NCBI RefSeq assembly: GCF_000194625.1 | Contig: NC_015320.1 | Coordinates: 496,001 to 560,000, forward strand | Length of the DNA stretch: 64,000 nt | Direction: 5' to 3' | DNA from: Archaeoglobus veneficus SNP6 | Lineage (GTDB): Archaea > Halobacteriota > Archaeoglobi > Archaeoglobales > Archaeoglobaceae | Shown here: one piece after another, positions 35,317 to 45,053 of the stretch | How positions within the stretch are numbered: the first letter of the stretch is position 1 | Layout of the letters: every line of letters begins with the position of its first letter | The notes under the pieces: generated by a model | The model's input: the letters and a program-made list of their open reading frames with translations, nothing else | What the model was told of the DNA's origin: nothing | The model's database searches: none | Translations under genes and position numbers: made by a program

Positions 35317-35706
35317 CTACTTGACGGCAACAACCGGCCGCTTCGCATTCAGAATAACGTACTGAGCAACACTTCCAAGGATAAGCTTTCCCACGGCACT
35401 TCTCCTTCTCACACCCACGACGATGAGTGATGCGTCGATTTCCTCCGCGTAACTAACTATGTCGTATCCCGGCTCGTTGCCCCTGACGAGGAGGTGGGTT
35501 TCTATTTCAACTCCCGCCTCCTCAGCCCGCTTTCTCGCTTCTTCAAGAATCTCTTCACCTCTGATAACGTCTTCGGACTTTGTTCTGTCCCCGCCAAAAA
35601 GGGAATGTATTGCAACAACCTTTGTGTTTCTTATCTTTGCTTCCTCTATTGCAAAATCGAGGGCAGCGAAGCTCGCGTTGCTTCCGTCGAGGCCAACAAG
35701 TATCAT
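35317..35706 (-). CDS. Universal stress protein (UspA family)
   Basis: 129 residues from ATG 35706; the longer open frame upstream has no family match. MILVGLDGSNASFAALDFAI and the C-terminal VVGVRRRSAVGKLILGSVAQ (the GX2GX9GS-type ATP loop) mark it as an ATP-binding UspA. Role in stress physiology is unspecified. It lies just downstream of apgM on the same strand and convergent with thiL. Confidence 0.92.
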   Translation of the reverse strand: MILVGLDGSNASFAALDFAIEEAKIRNTKVVAIHSLFGGDRTKSEDVIRGEEILEEARKRAEEAGVEIETHLLVRGNEPGYDIVSYAEEIDASLIVVGVRRRSAVGKLILGSVAQYVILNAKRPVVAVK

Positions 35707-35794
35707 ATTATGCTCCTGAGGTCTGTCAGATATAATTTTTTTGTTTAGTGGATGATGGTTGAAGACAGCATTGAGTATGCAGGGAAGATAAAAT

Positions 35795-36937
35795 CTAACG
35801 GGAATCAAAAAAGACGTCCATAAGCTTTAACCCATCAATCAGGCCAAATCTGCCCTTTTTACATGCTCTTTCCGAGAAATTCTTCACGTCATCCCTCTTA
35901 ACGCCGTGGATGGCAAATGGTACAGGCTCAGCAACATGCGTTCTCACTTTAACCGGCGTAGGGTGGTCGGGTAGCAGCAGTATTTTCACTTCTTCGAGGT
36001 CGAGCCTGTCGAGCAGGTAGCCAACTATTTTTTCGTCGTAAATTTCGATTGCCTCGATTTTACCATCCAGGTCGCCCTCGTGACTTATTTCATCGATTCC
36101 TTCGGTGTGCAGAACCACGAAGTCTCTTCTTTTCAGGGCCCTCAGTGCTGCCTTTGCGAGGCCCTTGTAGTTGGTGTCAACGTAGCCTGTTGCCCCTTCA
36201 ACCTCAACCACTTCAAATCCGAGGCCCCTGCCTATCCCCTGAAGTAAATCCACTTCCGAGATCATTACCCCTCTAACACCCCTCGTTTTTTCGAAGTCCG
36301 GGAAAGAGGGTATTTTTCCACCACTCCAGGGCCATATCATGTTTGCCTTCTCCGTTACACTCTGCATGATCTCTGTCGATTTCTCCATGAGGTTTCTGAG
36401 CAATTCTGCGAGCTCTCCATCCCGGGGCAGGTAGGAAGAAATTTCCTTTCCCGTTATGTCGTGAGGAGGTGTTGTTTTAACAGGTTCAAACTCTCTGTCA
36501 AAAGCGAGGATGTGTCTGTATCCCCGCCCGGCGTGAAAGTGAAGCCAGTCAGTTGCGAGCTCCTTGTTCAGCACCTCTATTACCTTCCTTGCTTCATCGT
36601 CGCCTATCCTTCTCCCGCTGTAATCCACCATTACGCCGTTTTCAACGTAAACGAGGTTACACCGAAATGCCATCTTTGCCTCTACACCCCTCGCAAGGGC
36701 CTCGATCGGCCCCCTGCCCGTGTAGTACTTCGCAACGTCAACCCCGAGAATCGTGAGGTTTGCTATGTCGCTTCCCGGCTCAAAACCGTCGGGAACGGTC
36801 TTGGCTAAGCCACATGCTCCCTCGTCCGCGATATAATCCATGTTTGGAGTATCAGCATATTCAAGGGGGGTTTTTCCATTGAGCTTTTCACTTTTCCAGT
36901 CAGCCATGCCGTCAGGGATGAGAATGAGCCTTTTCAT
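35795..36937 (-). CDS. apgM: Cofactor-independent phosphoglycerate mutase, archaeal type
   Basis: 380 residues from ATG 36937, which begins [20 protein letters not shown]; the open frame extends 43 codons further with non-family sequence. Alkaline-phosphatase superfamily: PDGMAD carries a metal-binding Asp, [12 protein letters not shown] holds the catalytic serine region, and [13 protein letters not shown] plus [14 protein letters not shown] give further ligands. It interconverts 3- and 2-phosphoglycerate in glycolysis and gluconeogenesis. Confidence 0.92.
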   Translation of the reverse strand: MKRLILIPDGMADWKSEKLNGKTPLEYADTPNMDYIADEGACGLAKTVPDGFEPGSDIANLTILGVDVAKYYTGRGPIEALARGVEAKMAFRCNLVYVENGVMVDYSGRRIGDDEARKVIEVLNKELATDWLHFHAGRGYRHILAFDREFEPVKTTPPHDITGKEISSYLPRDGELAELLRNLMEKSTEIMQSVTEKANMIWPWSGGKIPSFPDFEKTRGVRGVMISEVDLLQGIGRGLGFEVVEVEGATGYVDTNYKGLAKAALRALKRRDFVVLHTEGIDEISHEGDLDGKIEAIEIYDEKIVGYLLDRLDLEEVKILLLPDHPTPVKVRTHVAEPVPFAIHGVKRDDVKNFSERACKKGRFGLIDGLKLMDVFFDSR

Positions 36938-37047
36938 AGCCCTCCGATTGTTCAGGGGTAGATAACTGTTACTGGTCTTGCCTGACGTTATCAGCATCAG
37001 GCCCGCAATCGGCATAACGTTAAATATTGACCGGAAAACGGAACAGT

Positions 37048-38283
37048 ATGAGCTTGAGAGATGCAATCCCTCCAGATGTCGTTGTCCATGATGAAGAGCT
37101 CAAGCACGACGAGGTTGCGAACTTTGTAAAAGAGCATGGATATGAGAAAACTCCGCTCATTCTCAACGTTGAGGGAAAGAGGGTTGCCATGAACTTCATC
37201 TCAACGAGAGAAAGGCTTTGCAGCTACCTCGGCATAAAAAAGGAGGAGCTTGCCCCCTACCTCGCAAAATCTGGTTACGATGGCCCAATACGAATTGGAA
37301 AGGCAGAACTCAGCAGAAAGAACTGGAATCTTCTCGATCTTCCAATTCTCAGGTACTTCCCCCGCGACGGCGGTAGGTACGTTACTGCTGGAGTTGTCAT
37401 AGCGAGGTGGGGGGATGTAGAGGACACAAACTCGTACAACGCGTGCATTCACCGCCTGATGCTCCTCGATGAAAAGAGACTCGTTGCGAGACTCGTTAAG
37501 CCGAGACACACGTATCTGCTCTGGAAAAAGGCCGTTGAAAGGGGCGAGGACTTGCCCGTTGCCATAGCAATAGGCGTGCACCCCCTCTTCCTCTTCGCCT
37601 CAGCCACGAGGGTGCCGGAAGGTAAGGAGTTTGGTTATGCTGCCTCGCTCATGAACGGTCTCGACCTGAACATAATCGAGGATATGCTCGTCCCCAGCGC
37701 TGAGATAGTCCTCGTGGGAAGGATAACCAAAGAGCTTGCGGACGAAGGGCCGTTTGTGGACATAACCGGAACCTACGACCTCGTAAGGAAGGAGCCTGTC
37801 ATCGAAATCGACGCAATCTACGCGAAGGACGACCCAATTTACTACTCCATAACTCCGGCGAGCAGCGAGCATCAGGTACTCATGGGCATTCCGTACGAGC
37901 CGGAGATATACAGAGCCGTTGCGAAGGTGTGCAGGGTAAAGAACGTTGCCATGAGCCCCGGAGGAATGCACTACTTCCATGCCGTGGTTCAAATCGAAAA
38001 ACACAGTGAGGGAGACGGGAAGAACGCAATCCTTGCAGCCTTTGCAGCCCATCACAGCCTGAAACATGTTGTAGTAGTAGACGATGACATAGACATCTAC
38101 AGCAGCGAGGATGTTGAATACGCAATAGCGACGCGCTTCCAGGCAGACAGAGACCTCGTAATAGTTCCGAACGCGAGGGGTAGCAGTCTCGACCCATCGT
38201 CGAATAAGGGCCTGACGGCAAAGTGGGGTATCGACGCAACCAAGGAGCTCTCGAGGCGTGAGGACTTCGAGAGAGTTGTCTGA
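37048..38283 (+). CDS. UbiD-family decarboxylase (likely anhydromevalonate phosphate decarboxylase)
   Basis: 411 residues from ATG 37048. UbiD hallmarks are present: [38 protein letters not shown] (prenyl-FMN and metal contacts), and the late [17 protein letters not shown]-type block with Glu and Asp ligands. UbiD enzymes use prenylated FMN made by UbiX. In archaea one UbiD homologue decarboxylates trans-anhydromevalonate phosphate to isopentenyl phosphate. The adjacent aconitase X gene, 25 nt downstream, would make that substrate, so this role is the best inference. Other UbiD substrates remain possible. Confidence 0.85.
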   Translation: MSLRDAIPPDVVVHDEELKHDEVANFVKEHGYEKTPLILNVEGKRVAMNFISTRERLCSYLGIKKEELAPYLAKSGYDGPIRIGKAELSRKNWNLLDLPILRYFPRDGGRYVTAGVVIARWGDVEDTNSYNACIHRLMLLDEKRLVARLVKPRHTYLLWKKAVERGEDLPVAIAIGVHPLFLFASATRVPEGKEFGYAASLMNGLDLNIIEDMLVPSAEIVLVGRITKELADEGPFVDITGTYDLVRKEPVIEIDAIYAKDDPIYYSITPASSEHQVLMGIPYEPEIYRAVAKVCRVKNVAMSPGGMHYFHAVVQIEKHSEGDGKNAILAAFAAHHSLKHVVVVDDDIDIYSSEDVEYAIATRFQADRDLVIVPNARGSSLDPSSNKGLTAKWGIDATKELSRREDFERVV

Positions 38284-38308
38284 GAAGGCGGTCTGAAAGG
38301 TGGTCTGA

Positions 38309-39436
38309 TTGTACCTCAGCAGGGAAGAGGAGAAACTGCTCGAAAGCGATAACCCAACGGTTGCGAAATCAATGGAGATTCTCGTAGCCCTCGGCGAAAT
38401 ATACGGAGCTGACCGCCTTGTGGATATCAAATCGGCCCACGTGTCAGGTATATCTTACCAGAATATAGGTGATGCGGGCCTTGAGTGGCTCGAAGGTCTG
38501 AACGCAAGGGTTGCTGTTCCCACCACTGTAAACCCCGCGGGCATGGATGTAATTAGATGGAAGGAAATGGGAATCGATGAGGGCTTCTACAGAAAGCAGA
38601 TGCGGATTTTAAAGGCCCTCGAAAGAATAGGGGCAGAAATGAGCCTGACGTGCACACCCTACTACTTCTCTGATGTATCTAAAGGTGACCACCTTGCGTG
38701 GGCGGAAAGCAACGCCGTTATTTACGCAAACTCTGTTCTGGGGGCAAGAACGAACAGGGAGAGCGGGATAAGTGCGATAGCTGCGGGAATAACAGGAAAA
38801 ACTCCCCGCTACGGCATGCACGTAAAGGGGAACAGAGCACCAAACGTTCTCGTGAAAGTGGGGGGGGATAACGCATCCCTCATAGGCTACGAAATTGGAA
38901 AGCTGTTGAAGCACGACGAAATCCCCCTCATAGTCGCAGATAGAAAGTTCAGCAACGACGAGCTGAAGCTCATGGGGGCGGCGATGGCTGCAACGGGGAA
39001 CAAGGCAATTTTCCATGTTGAGGGTCAGACACCCGAGTGGGATGACTTCGAAAGACCGTCGGAGAAGCTCGAAATCGACGTGAAAGAGGTTGAAAAAACC
39101 TGCGAGCCGGATCTGGTTGCTATTGGCTGCCCTCATCTATCCAGGGAAGAGCTTTTGAGGATTGTGGAATTACTGAGAGGTAAAAAGGTGAAAAGGGAAT
39201 TCTGGGTCTTCACTTCGAGAAAGCTTGCAGAGGAATGCAGGAGCATCGTTGAGAGCATCGAAAGGAGTGGAGCGAAGGTCTTCTGCGATACATGCATGGT
39301 TGTGTCGCCAGCAACGGAGAACTTCGAGTGTGTAATGGTGAATTCAGGAAAAGCTCTGGAGTACATTCCAAAACTCAGGGGGGTAAAGGCAGTTTTTGGA
39401 AGCCTCGAGGAATGCATAAAAGTGGCAATTTCATAA
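38309..39436 (+). CDS. Aconitase X catalytic subunit (likely phosphomevalonate dehydratase, large)
   Basis: 375 residues from TTG 38309, supported by AAAGGTGG just upstream. Aconitase X signatures: KSAHVSGISYQNIGDAGLEW, PTTVNPAGMD, SLTCTPYY and SNAVIYANSVLGARTNRESG, with Cys residues for an iron-sulfur cluster (Cys in LTCTPY, CDTCMV). In archaea the AcnX large and small subunits dehydrate 5-phosphomevalonate. No small subunit is seen in this window. Adjacency to the UbiD homologue fits the archaeal mevalonate pathway; cis-3-hydroxyproline dehydratase is an alternative family role. Confidence 0.87.
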   Translation: MYLSREEEKLLESDNPTVAKSMEILVALGEIYGADRLVDIKSAHVSGISYQNIGDAGLEWLEGLNARVAVPTTVNPAGMDVIRWKEMGIDEGFYRKQMRILKALERIGAEMSLTCTPYYFSDVSKGDHLAWAESNAVIYANSVLGARTNRESGISAIAAGITGKTPRYGMHVKGNRAPNVLVKVGGDNASLIGYEIGKLLKHDEIPLIVADRKFSNDELKLMGAAMAATGNKAIFHVEGQTPEWDDFERPSEKLEIDVKEVEKTCEPDLVAIGCPHLSREELLRIVELLRGKKVKREFWVFTSRKLAEECRSIVESIERSGAKVFCDTCMVVSPATENFECVMVNSGKALEYIPKLRGVKAVFGSLEECIKVAIS

Positions 39437-39457
39437 GTTTTTGTAACTCAGAGATAA

Positions 39458-40966
39458 TTAAGAGAAGAAGTCGAGGGTGACTTCCTTCCCCTTCGACTTT
39501 TTCTTCCTTCGCTTTTCTCTTCTTTCTCTTTTCACCTTTTCTTCTGTCTCTTCCTCGCTCTCATCTCCTTCTTCGCTAACAACTTCGATAAGCTTTTCTT
39601 CTTCCGCTTCGGCTGCCGTAGCAAGCTCTTCTTCTCTCTCGAGCATTTCAAACGCTGTGAGGAAGCTCTCGTCCTCAACTCTGTGGAGCCTGTGCTCTTT
39701 TACATACTTCATAATCTCCTTTGCTCTCTCCTCGTCACCAGTAATGAACTTGATGTCGTCTTCACTGAAATCGTAAAAAGCAGCAACACTTGCAGCAATC
39801 GGGATTTCGGTCTTTGACAGCAGGAATTTGATGGTGAAATACATTTCCGTCGAAGCTTTCTTCTTCGAAAGGTGGGAATAGCGACCAATCTTTGCGAGGA
39901 TTGTCTTCATTTTCTCTCTTCTCTGCCTGCTCGCAGCAAGCATCTGCCATATTGCCGGTCTTCGATAGCGGGTGAAGCCCCTTCTTGCCTCCTTCTTCAC
40001 CTGCTGCACACCAGCAGTCATGAGGTACGTGGCGTACTTCCACAGCCTGTAGAACTGCCTCCTTCTGACCCTTCCGAGGAATATGTCGGCTCTCGAAAGG
40101 ACGAGGTATCCCTTCAGGAGGTCTTCTCCGCTGTACTCAAGTGGGAGATTTTCATCTATCCAGTTTATGAAATCGTCGGGCGATTCGTCCAGGAGCATCG
40201 CCTCGCTGTAAACTGCCGAACTCGTGGTTTTGAAGATCTTCTGCATTACCTTGAAAACGTCAGTCTCCTGGGTTCTTTTTGCTGTTACGACATCTTCAAC
40301 TCTTATCTCAGTCTTCCCTTCTGCAATCGCCTGAAGGTCGTTTATCGCCGCTCTCAAATCTCCTCCAGCGTTCCTCGCTATCGATTCGAGCGCCCTTCTG
40401 TCCGCCCTGATTCCTTCTTGGGCGCAGATTCTTTCGAGAACTGCTACAACTCTCCTGACATCGAGACGCCTGAAAGTAATCATCTCACAGAGGTTTCTCA
40501 GCTCTGCAGAGAGATTGTAGGGTTCGTTTGCAGTGAGAATTATAGGCTGCCTCGGTTTCTTCTTGAGCAGCCTGATAAGGGCTCCTTCTCCACCAGCATC
40601 TTCCTTTTTGTGAATGTTGTCAACCTCATCGAGTATGATCAGTTTGAGCCTACCCTGTCTGATGGAGAGAAACTCTCCTTCATCGCTTATCGTCTCACTG
40701 AACGCTCCCTCTCCAACTATATGATAGATTATCCTCCAGTTCCTCTGATCGCTGGCGTTAAGCTCCACAACTTCCCATCCGAAGGTGTTGGCTATGGCGA
40801 GCGCAAGGGATGTCTTGCCGGTTCCCGGAGGACCGGCGAAAAGCAGGGGCTTTTGAACTATACCTTTTTCCCAGTTCTTCGCCCACGTAACGACTTTCTC
40901 CAATACTTTCTTATCCGCAACCACGTCCTTTATCGTCTTCGGCCGGTACTTCTCAACCCAGAGCAC
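39458..40966 (-). CDS. rfcL: Replication factor C large subunit
   Basis: 502 residues. Walker A is AGPPGTGKTS (44-53), Walker B IILDEVDNI, and sensor LTANEPYNL. AAA+ clamp-loader domains run to about 340; the C-terminal 80 residues are highly charged (long E and K runs). The extreme end KEVTLDFFS resembles a PCNA-interacting PIP box. With RfcS it loads PCNA onto primed DNA. It lies downstream of the phosphoesterase gene (21-nt gap), so the two are probably one operon. Confidence 0.95.
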   Translation of the reverse strand: MLWVEKYRPKTIKDVVADKKVLEKVVTWAKNWEKGIVQKPLLFAGPPGTGKTSLALAIANTFGWEVVELNASDQRNWRIIYHIVGEGAFSETISDEGEFLSIRQGRLKLIILDEVDNIHKKEDAGGEGALIRLLKKKPRQPIILTANEPYNLSAELRNLCEMITFRRLDVRRVVAVLERICAQEGIRADRRALESIARNAGGDLRAAINDLQAIAEGKTEIRVEDVVTAKRTQETDVFKVMQKIFKTTSSAVYSEAMLLDESPDDFINWIDENLPLEYSGEDLLKGYLVLSRADIFLGRVRRRQFYRLWKYATYLMTAGVQQVKKEARRGFTRYRRPAIWQMLAASRQRREKMKTILAKIGRYSHLSKKKASTEMYFTIKFLLSKTEIPIAASVAAFYDFSEDDIKFITGDEERAKEIMKYVKEHRLHRVEDESFLTAFEMLEREEELATAAEAEEEKLIEVVSEEGDESEEETEEKVKRERREKRRKKKSKGKEVTLDFFS

Positions 40967-40987
40967 ACATCTACTTGTCGCAGGGGG

Positions 40988-42133
40988 TTAAAAGGGTTTG
41001 GCTTTCGCAGGATATTCCCAAGCTATCAGTCTCGATATTAAATCCCTGACTCTTCTCTCAATTTCTTTCGCAGCTTTTCTACACTCATCCAGATTTTCCG
41101 GACTCTTGACTTTCCAGTACTCGTCTGCATTCACATCTTCATCAAAGGATACTACGAGATCGAAGTCCTCGCCTTCGGGAAGCTTCTTTGGCCTTCTGTC
41201 CGAATTTAAGCCAAGTTCAGCAAGTAGAGCTTTTGCAGAATCGTCTATCCTCTCCGCCGGCTCCAGTCCCGAGCTTACTGCGAGCATGTTGTGAGGAGAG
41301 AGCCTGTTGAACAGCGCTTCAGCTATCTGGGTTCTGCAGGCGTTTCTTCTGGAAACGAAGAGTATCTTCTTGGGCTTAGCTATCCTGCGGTATATGTCCA
41401 CGGACTCAGGAACAGTTGTATGGATGCTGTACTCGCCTATCTTCACCTCTCCGTAATCGACGAATTTGAGTGTTAACGAGATTTTGTCGTCTTCTATCTC
41501 TATGATGTTGTAGTTGTGATCGGGCATGCCGAGGATTTTGAAGGAGCCGAGAGAGCCAGCATGTATTATGTGCGTCCTCATCAGCCTTATGGAGTATGGC
41601 ATGTGGCGGTGACCGGCAAGCACGAAGCTGACACCGTTCCTTATGAGCAGTTCGACCATCTCCCCAGCATCAATCAGAACGTTCCTCTCCCTTCCTGTCT
41701 CCGGAATCGGCACGATGTGGTGGTGCAGGGCTATTGCGTTGATCTTTCCCTTCTTTATGTTCCCTTCAATCCACTCTCTCTGCTCTATCCCAATGTGTCC
41801 CTCGTCGATGTCTGGCTGGGTGCTATCCGCCGTTATCAGCCTGAAATCCTCGAAATCGAGAACTTTCTTCGTCTTTCCAAAGTAAAGCTTGAAGTACTCG
41901 TAACCTATGTTTCTCGCATCATGGTTGCCGGGCAGCGCAACGAACTCGGGCGTGAGGTTGGACAGCTCCTCGTAAGCATCCCTCATTTCGTGGTGAGTCC
42001 CCCAGCATGTTAAGTCACCGGTTATTATGACTAGGTCAGGGTCCATCTCGTTTATCTGCCTTACAGCCTTTCTGACCTTATCTCTAACGAGCTCTTCACC
42101 AAAATGAATGTCTGAGATGTGAACGATCTTCAT
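40988..42133 (-). CDS. Metallophosphoesterase fused to a low-molecular-weight phosphatase/ArsC-like domain
   Basis: 381 residues from ATG 42133. Residues 1-245 are a calcineurin-like phosphoesterase with all ligand motifs: D8 and H10 (SDIH), GD at 39-40, GNHD (69-72), HHH near 137-139 and GHRH (174-177). Residues 254-381 match the LMW protein tyrosine phosphatase/arsenate reductase fold (KKILFVSRRNACRTQIAEAL). The catalytic Cys of the CX5R loop is replaced by Ser261, while C266 and R267 remain. The second domain is therefore probably not a phosphatase by the usual mechanism. Upstream of rfcL. Confidence 0.88.
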   Translation of the reverse strand: MKIVHISDIHFGEELVRDKVRKAVRQINEMDPDLVIITGDLTCWGTHHEMRDAYEELSNLTPEFVALPGNHDARNIGYEYFKLYFGKTKKVLDFEDFRLITADSTQPDIDEGHIGIEQREWIEGNIKKGKINAIALHHHIVPIPETGRERNVLIDAGEMVELLIRNGVSFVLAGHRHMPYSIRLMRTHIIHAGSLGSFKILGMPDHNYNIIEIEDDKISLTLKFVDYGEVKIGEYSIHTTVPESVDIYRRIAKPKKILFVSRRNACRTQIAEALFNRLSPHNMLAVSSGLEPAERIDDSAKALLAELGLNSDRRPKKLPEGEDFDLVVSFDEDVNADEYWKVKSPENLDECRKAAKEIERRVRDLISRLIAWEYPAKAKPF

Positions 42134-42244
42134 AACAACCACCAACTGCAATAGTTGTATTTTGTGACACTTAACATTTCCGTGTTAGAACAGCAGGCCA
42201 GCAGTACATTTTTAAAAACCATATTAGCATACAAACAGATTACG

Positions 42245-44941
42245 ATGCTTTCCCAGCAGGTCCTCGAAGCTCTGAAGCATGCAGGAATTGAAAAGCTCAG
42301 CAGGTTGCAGGAGGAGGCGGCGAAAAGAGTACTTGAAGGAAGGAACCTGCTCATAATAGCTCCCACAGGCTCTGGAAAAACGGAAGCTGCAATAACCCCC
42401 ATTCTGCAGCGGATGGTTGAGGAGAGACCAGAGGGTATAGCTCTCGTCTACATAACCCCGCTGCGAGCCCTCAACCGTGACATGCTCCGCAGGCTCAAAG
42501 CTATTGCCGAAGAACTCGGCTTTAAAATTGCCGTAAGGCACGGCGATACGAGCCAGTCCGAGCGATCAAAGCAATCCAGAAAACCTCCCCACATCCTCGT
42601 AACGACACCCGAAACCCTTCAGATTCTGTTTCTCGGAAAGAATCTCAGGAATGCTTTGAAAAACGTAAGATACGTTGTCGTTGATGAGGTTCATGAGCTT
42701 GCAGACAGCGAGAGGGGTATACAGCTCAGCGTTGCCCTTGAAAGGCTTAGGGAGCTTGCGAGATTCCAGACTATCGGCCTTTCCGCAACAGTAAGCAATC
42801 CAAAGAGGATTGCAGCCTTCCTTGGTAGAAATGTGGAGGTAATTGAGGGCGGAGAGGAGAAGCTCTACCAGTACGAGGTTGTAAAGCCGGAAGTTTGCGA
42901 AGAGGACTCAAAGCTTGCAGAAGAGCTGTTCGTTGATGCCGAAATAGCTGCACAGCTCAGACTTATCAGGGAAATTGCTGAGAAACACACGTCCGCTTTA
43001 ATCTTCGTCAATACCCGCCAGACCGCCGAAGCTCTCGGTTTGAAGCTGAAAAAGCTATTAAGCGTTGAAGTTCACCACGGATCTCTGTCGAAGGAGGCGA
43101 GGATTGAGAGCGAGAATAGATTTGCCAGAGGAGACCTCAAAGCCCTGATCTGTACATCCTCCATGGAGCTCGGTATAGATATCGGCCACGTCGATGTCGT
43201 TATCCAGTACAACAGCCCGAGGCAAGTTTCGAGGCTTATCCAGAGGGTTGGCAGGAGCGGGCATAAGGCTGGCAAAGTTTCGAAGGGCTGTATAATTGCC
43301 TCGAGCTTCGACGAAATCCTTGAGTCGTGGGTAATCGTCAAAAGGGCTGAGGAGGGGCTGATAGAAGACGAAACGATGCACGTGATGAGCCTTGACACCC
43401 TCGCAAATCAGATAGCTGCCATAGCCCTCGAATATGGCCGGATTAGGGCTGAAAAGGTCTATTCGATTATAAGACGGGCGTATCCCTACAGGGGTTTGAG
43501 CTACGAGAAGTTCGTTGAGATATGCGAGTTCCTCGCAGACGGGAACGTAATTGCCTTCGACGGCGAGGAAATAGCGCCTTTGAGAAAGACGAGGAGGTAT
43601 TTCTACGACAACATATCGATGATTCCCGATGAGAAGCACTACAGGGTCGTTGACATCACGACGGGTAAAACGATAGGTGTTCTCGACGAGAGCTTCCTCT
43701 CAACCTTCAGCGGTGAAGTATTTGCCATGAAAGGCGAGCTCTGGAGAGTTGTATCCGTTGATGACGTCGTAAAAGTTGAGCCTGTGGCAAAAGAGGGTGA
43801 TATCCCGTCGTGGGCTGGCGAGGAAATTCCTGTACCCTACGAAGTTGCCCAGGATGTTGGCTTGCTCCGACTGTGGATTGCAAACATGCTGAGGAACGAA
43901 GGCAGAGAGGAGACCATCAAAGCTCTTATGGAGAAGTTCAGAACGAACAGGGCTGCATGCCTGGAGGTTTTTGACGTAATCGAGGAGCACATAAAGAACT
44001 TCGAAGTGTCTTCTGACAGGCATATAACCATTGAATCGTCGGGCGGGGTGGCAATCATCAACGCCTGCTTCGGGCACAGAGTAAACGAGGCACTCGGTAG
44101 AATCGTGGCAATGCTTCTGTCTGCAAGGAGGGGCAGCAACGTTGCCGTTGAGATCGACCCATACAGGATAAAGCTCTCGCCCGCAAGGGCAGAAGAAGTT
44201 AAAGAAGTTTTGCTTTCGATAGATAGCGATGCGGTTGAATGGCTTGCGGAAAGGGCTTTGATTGACACGAAGCTCCTGCAGTGGAAGGTAATCAACGCTG
44301 CGAGGAAGTTCGGATACCTGAGCAAGGATGCTGATTTGAGCAGGATGAACCTCAGAAACCTCGTTTTGAGGCTAAAGGACACGCCAATATACAGCGAGGC
44401 GGTCAGGGAAATATTTGTCGAGAGATTCGATGTTGAAAGGGTAAAAGAAATCGTCTCAAAGCTTGGAAGTGAAATTGGCATCTCTGTTTACGGCAGCCTG
44501 AGTCCTATCTCTCTCGTTCCGAGGCAACAGGCCTTCGACCTGCTAATGCCATCAAAGCCTACAGAAGCGATTCTTGCTGTTTTCAGGAGGAGACTCGACG
44601 AGGAGTTCTGCATCCTCCACTGCCTTAACTGCGGTTGCACGATTCGAGAAAGGGTAGGCTCTATAGATGAAGTCAGGTGTATTAGGTGCGGATCTAAGCT
44701 CGTCGCATGCGTAAACGCGAGGAGGAGCATCGAGGAGTTCAAAAAGGAGGAACTCTTCAGGATCGCAAATCTCGTGATGAGCTACGGCAAAAAGGCCGTT
44801 TATGCGATGAACACCCACGGCGTTGGGGCTGAGAACGCTGCGAGGATACTTGCAAGGTTTTATCCAAGCGAAAGAGACTTTTTCCTGGAACTGCTGGAGG
44901 CGGAGAAAAGGTACATCAGGACGAGGAAGTTCTGGGATTGA
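42245..44941 (+). CDS. lhr: Lhr-family DEAD/DEAH helicase
   Basis: 898 residues from ATG 42245, near-leaderless behind a TATA-like tttttaaaaa at 42209. Walker A is APTGSGKTEAA (39-49), box II VVDEVHEL, motif III LSATVSN, and motif VI QRVGRSGHKAG. The C-terminal part has the winged-helix and Lhr-Core regions, then a zinc-ribbon-like Cys set (HCLNCGCTIRE, VRCIRCGSKL). Lhr enzymes are ATP-driven 3'-5' DNA or RNA-DNA helicases linked to repair. The longer upstream frame (to 42155) is not family-like. Confidence 0.93.
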   Translation: MLSQQVLEALKHAGIEKLSRLQEEAAKRVLEGRNLLIIAPTGSGKTEAAITPILQRMVEERPEGIALVYITPLRALNRDMLRRLKAIAEELGFKIAVRHGDTSQSERSKQSRKPPHILVTTPETLQILFLGKNLRNALKNVRYVVVDEVHELADSERGIQLSVALERLRELARFQTIGLSATVSNPKRIAAFLGRNVEVIEGGEEKLYQYEVVKPEVCEEDSKLAEELFVDAEIAAQLRLIREIAEKHTSALIFVNTRQTAEALGLKLKKLLSVEVHHGSLSKEARIESENRFARGDLKALICTSSMELGIDIGHVDVVIQYNSPRQVSRLIQRVGRSGHKAGKVSKGCIIASSFDEILESWVIVKRAEEGLIEDETMHVMSLDTLANQIAAIALEYGRIRAEKVYSIIRRAYPYRGLSYEKFVEICEFLADGNVIAFDGEEIAPLRKTRRYFYDNISMIPDEKHYRVVDITTGKTIGVLDESFLSTFSGEVFAMKGELWRVVSVDDVVKVEPVAKEGDIPSWAGEEIPVPYEVAQDVGLLRLWIANMLRNEGREETIKALMEKFRTNRAACLEVFDVIEEHIKNFEVSSDRHITIESSGGVAIINACFGHRVNEALGRIVAMLLSARRGSNVAVEIDPYRIKLSPARAEEVKEVLLSIDSDAVEWLAERALIDTKLLQWKVINAARKFGYLSKDADLSRMNLRNLVLRLKDTPIYSEAVREIFVERFDVERVKEIVSKLGSEIGISVYGSLSPISLVPRQQAFDLLMPSKPTEAILAVFRRRLDEEFCILHCLNCGCTIRERVGSIDEVRCIRCGSKLVACVNARRSIEEFKKEELFRIANLVMSYGKKAVYAMNTHGVGAENAARILARFYPSERDFFLELLEAEKRYIRTRKFWD

Positions 44942-45053
44942 CGGGTATTGTATATGACGAATTTAATGGCTTGTGGTTTTAATTTTGAGCTTTAATTGTG
45001 ATTTAGAATAATTATAGCAGCACACTTTTGTATTTTGAAGGCGTACTATCAGT

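Noticed and set aside
37027-37047. Upstream start of the UbiD-type gene
   Set aside because: The extra seven residues (MTGKRNS) are not family-like, and ATG 37048 begins the typical sequence.
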